NCBI GenBank assembly: GCA_964372275.1
Contig: CAYJRR010000191.1
Coordinates: forward strand, 1-5,741
Origin: CAYJRR01 sp964372275 [NCBI: uncultured bacterium]
GTDB taxonomy: Bacteria > CAYJRR01
DNA length: 5,741 nucleotides
Direction: 5' to 3'
Below the pieces are notes generated by a model that was not told where the DNA came from, made no database searches, and saw nothing but the letters and a program-made list of their open reading frames with translations. Each line of letters starts with the position of its first letter. The first letter of the stretch is position 1. The position numbers and the translations under genes were made by a program. Positions 3,153 through 5,741 of the stretch are shown in pieces.

Positions 3153-5741
3153 GACGAGCTCGTAGGCCTGTTCCAGCGCGGCCCCCACCTTTTCCCCGTC
3201 GGGACCGCCGGCTTGCGCGATCTCCGCGCTGCCGCCGCCGCGTCCGCCGACGATCCCCGCCAGCGCCTGAACGAGCTTTCCGGCGTGCACCTTCGCCTGA
3301 TGCTCCTTGGTGACGGCGGCGACCAGCGTCGCCTTGCCGTCGGCGGTCCGGGCGCCGAGGACCACCACGCCGCTCCCCAGTTTGTCGCGGAGCTTCTCCG
3401 CGTATTCGCGGAGCGCCTTGGGGTCGGAGACCTCGACGCTCGCGGAGACGACCTTCACCCCGGCCACCTCGCGCGTCTTCGCCAGGAGATCGCCGGCGCC
3501 GGCCGAGGCGAGTTGCCCTCGCAGGCGCTCGATCTCCTTCGTCTGCCGGCGGCTTTCGTCCAACAGCCGCTCGATCCGCGCGGGGAGGTCGGCGACCGCG
3601 CTCTTGAGCAGGCCCGCCGCCCGGGCGAGCAGGTCCTCCTGCTCGTGGGCGTGCGCGAGGGCCGCGGCCTGCGTCACCGCCTCGACGCGCCGCACGCCCG
3701 CCGCGATCCCCTCTTCGGCGACGAACCGGAACAGGCCGATCTCGCCGGTCTCGGCGACGTGGGTTCCGCCGCACAGCTCCTTGGAGTAGTCGCCGATCGT
3801 GAGGACCTTCACCCGTTCGCCGTACTTCTCGCCGAAGAAGGCGAGCGCGCCGGCGGCCAGCGCCTGGGCGTGGGTCATTTCGCGGTGGACGGCGCGAAGG
3901 TTCCGGAAGACGACGTCGTTCACCTCGCGCTCGATCCGGCGCAGCTCCGCCGCCGACACCGGCTGAAAGTGCGAAAAATCGAAGCGCAACCGGCCGGGCT
4001 CGACGAGCGATCCCTGCTGCTTCACGTGGGTCCCCAACGCGTTCCGCAGCGCCGCGTGCATCAGGTGGGTGGCGGTGTGGTGCGCGCGCGTCGGCACCCG
4101 ATGCTCCGCGGAGACCTGGAGGTCGACGGTGTCGCGCGGGCGGAAGCGCCCCTTCGTGACGCGGCCGAGGTGGATCGGCGGGAGGTCGGTGGAGAGCTTC
4201 TGCGTGTCCTCGACGACGAACTCCGCCCCCTCCTCGCCCCGGATCGTCCCGCGGTCCCCCACCTGGCCGCCCCCTTCGGGGTAGAAGGGGCTCCACCAGG
4301 TGACGAGCGCCCCGACCTCCCCCGGGCCGAGCATCGCCGCTTCGCCGCTCGCCCGAAGCGCCAGGAGCACCCGCGACCGACCGGCGAGGTTGGCGCTGGC
4401 CGGCTCGCGCGCGTGCCGGAGGAACTCGTCGCGTAGATCCCCCACGCCGGCCCGCTCCAGCGCCTCCGCCGTCGGGCGATCCAGGTCGGCGAGAGTGGGC
4501 TCCTGCCGGGCCCCCGGGGCGGTGTGCGGCCGCTCCGCCGGCGCGGAGAGGCGTAGGAAACCGGGTTTGCCGAGCGCCTCGCCGAGGGGGCCTTGGCCGA
4601 CCGAAATCTTGGCCTCGCGGGCGGCGGTTTCGATCAGCCGCTCGCGGTCGCCCGCCGCCGCCTGGGAACCGGTCCACGAGGCCTTGCCGCGCTCCTGCTG
4701 CTCCGCCATGTGGCGGTCGAAGCCGGCCTCGTCGACCGCCAAGCCGTCTTCGGCTGCGATCACCCGCGTCAGGTCGAGCGGGAAGCCGTAGGTGTCGTGC
4801 AGCTTGAAGGCGACCTCTCCGGGGATCGACGATCCGCCCGCCGCCTTCACCTTCCGCGAGGCCTCGGCCAGGAGCTTCAAGCCGGTGTCGAGCGTCTCGC
4901 GGAAGCGCTTCTCCTCGAGCTGCGTCATCTGCAGGACGTGATCGCGTTTCTGCCGCAGCTCGGGGAAGGCGCCGCCCATATCGGCGATCACCCGGCCGAC
5001 GACCGCGTCGAATCGGGACGTTTCGATCCCCAGCTTCACCGCGTGCCGGATCGCGCGGCGCATGATCCGGCGCAGCACGTAGCCGCGCCCTTCGTTCGAC
5101 GGCAGCACGCCGTCGGAGATCAGGAAGGCGGTCGCGCGGGCGTGGTCCGCCATCACCCGCATCGAGGCGTCCTTGGCGGGGTCGGCGCCGTAGCGAGAGC
5201 CCGCGATCTCGGCGATCGAGCCCAAGATCCCCCGGAACAGGTCGATGTCGTAGTTCGACTTCTTGCCCTGCAGGACCGAGGTGATCCGCTCCAGACCCAT
5301 GCCGGTGTCGATCGAGGGACGGGGCAGCGGGGTCGTCTTTCCCGCCGCGTCGCGCTCGAACTGCATGAAAACGTTGTTCCAGATCTCGAGGTAGCGATCG
5401 CAGTGGTCGGAGGCGCAGTTCACCCCGCAATCGGGGCGGCCGCAGGAGAGCTCCGGACCCTGGTCGAAGTGGACTTCGGAGCACGGCCCGCACGGGCCGG
5501 TGTCCCCCATCGCCCAGAAGTTCTCCTTCTCGCCGAAGCGCCGGATCCGGTCGGCGGGCAGGCCGGAGACCCGCTTCCAGATCCGTTCCGCTTCGTCGTC
5601 GTCCTTGTAGACGGTGACCCAGAGGCGGCCCCGGTCGAGCGCGAACTCCCGGGTGAGCAGCTCCCAGCAGAAGGCGATCGCGTCCTCCTTGAAGTAGTCG
5701 CCGAAGGAGAAGTTCCCCAGCATCTCGAAGAAGGTGTGGTG
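3144..5741 (-). CDS. alaS: Alanyl-tRNA synthetase, N-terminus cut by window edge
   Basis: AlaRS charges tRNA-Ala with alanine in the cytoplasm and hydrolyses mischarged Ser- and Gly-tRNA-Ala. The 865 visible residues begin at HHTFFEMLGNFSFGDYFK, which in E. coli lies near residue 87, so about 85 residues are missing to the right; the first ATG in view (5723) is internal. Counting from the first visible codon: class II catalytic domain with GDTGPCGP (79-86) and motif 3 GMGLER (147-152), a tRNA-recognition helical region, an editing domain with zinc-type ligands HTATH (H555, H559) and CGGTH (C657, H661), a helical linker (ARIERLLDESRRQTKEIERL), and the C-Ala domain ending GGRGGGSAEIAQAGG. All key residues are present. 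Oddities are a four-cysteine insertion at 100-114, a pre-editing linker about 60 residues longer than usual, and SPFYPEGGGQ in place of TPFYAESGGQ. The estimated full length of ~950 exceeds the E. coli 876. It converges on the AT-hook gene. Confidence 0.97.
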   Translation of the reverse strand, partial: HHTFFEMLGNFSFGDYFKEDAIAFCWELLTREFALDRGRLWVTVYKDDDEAERIWKRVSGLPADRIRRFGEKENFWAMGDTGPCGPCSEVHFDQGPELSCGRPDCGVNCASDHCDRYLEIWNNVFMQFERDAAGKTTPLPRPSIDTGMGLERITSVLQGKKSNYDIDLFRGILGSIAEIAGSRYGADPAKDASMRVMADHARATAFLISDGVLPSNEGRGYVLRRIMRRAIRHAVKLGIETSRFDAVVGRVIADMGGAFPELRQKRDHVLQMTQLEEKRFRETLDTGLKLLAEASRKVKAAGGSSIPGEVAFKLHDTYGFPLDLTRVIAAEDGLAVDEAGFDRHMAEQQERGKASWTGSQAAAGDRERLIETAAREAKISVGQGPLGEALGKPGFLRLSAPAERPHTAPGARQEPTLADLDRPTAEALERAGVGDLRDEFLRHAREPASANLAGRSRVLLALRASGEAAMLGPGEVGALVTWWSPFYPEGGGQVGDRGTIRGEEGAEFVVEDTQKLSTDLPPIHLGRVTKGRFRPRDTVDLQVSAEHRVPTRAHHTATHLMHAALRNALGTHVKQQGSLVEPGRLRFDFSHFQPVSAAELRRIEREVNDVVFRNLRAVHREMTHAQALAAGALAFFGEKYGERVKVLTIGDYSKELCGGTHVAETGEIGLFRFVAEEGIAAGVRRVEAVTQAAALAHAHEQEDLLARAAGLLKSAVADLPARIERLLDESRRQTKEIERLRGQLASAGAGDLLAKTREVAGVKVVSASVEVSDPKALREYAEKLRDKLGSGVVVLGARTADGKATLVAAVTKEHQAKVHAGKLVQALAGIVGGRGGGSAEIAQAGGPDGEKVGAALEQAYELVGR

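Noticed and set aside
2799-4436. A 545-codon plus-strand frame antisense to alaS
   Set aside because: It is a shadow of alaS; the stretch over the gap is only the purine-rich repeat read as protein.
1987-5493. A 1168-codon minus-strand frame across alaS, the gap and comM
   Set aside because: It is out of frame with alaS, consists of Arg/Pro/Gly-rich low-complexity residues, and crosses three better-supported genes.

Overview
The window is a GC-rich bacterial chromosomal segment with four protein-coding genes, two cut by the window edges. Strong G/C preference at third codon positions, very few AT-rich patches and a Gram-negative-type housekeeping set suggest a high-GC phylum such as Myxococcota, Acidobacteriota, Planctomycetota or a related uncultured lineage. 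Nothing here fixes the taxonomy. I see no insertion sequence, phage gene, CRISPR array, tRNA or rRNA.

Layout: (1) bases 1-576, minus strand, the first 192 codons of an unrecognised four-helix inner-membrane protein that runs off the left edge; it has a clear Shine-Dalgarno sequence. (2) bases 577-838, a divergent intergenic gap with two short GC-rich hairpins. (3) bases 839-2395, plus strand, a complete ComM/YifB-type Mg-chelatase-like AAA+ ATPase. (4) bases 2396-2577, a compositionally distinct non-coding gap holding a good sigma70-type promoter, a cluster of GCGAA half-sites and several A/T tracts. (5) bases 2578-2985, plus strand, a small very basic protein with a predicted helical N-terminal half and four tandem 9-residue AT-hook repeats. 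(6) bases 2986-3143, a convergent gap filled almost completely by a long imperfect inverted repeat, followed by a compact hairpin overlapping the alaS stop. (7) bases 3144-5741, minus strand, alanyl-tRNA synthetase (alaS), missing about 85 N-terminal residues beyond the right edge.

The genes do not look like one operon. The membrane-protein gene and comM diverge. The AT-hook gene follows comM in the same direction but has its own promoter. It converges on alaS, with the inverted repeat between them probably acting as a transcription boundary. ComM and AlaRS are housekeeping proteins. The least explained part is the AT-hook protein with its dyad-rich, A/T-tract-bearing leader, which suggests (by inference only) a small nucleoid-associated or regulatory protein that may bind its own control region. 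AlaRS also has lineage-specific departures: a four-cysteine insertion, an enlarged linker before the editing domain and an unusual editing-domain motif. I found no convincing new multi-gene system.
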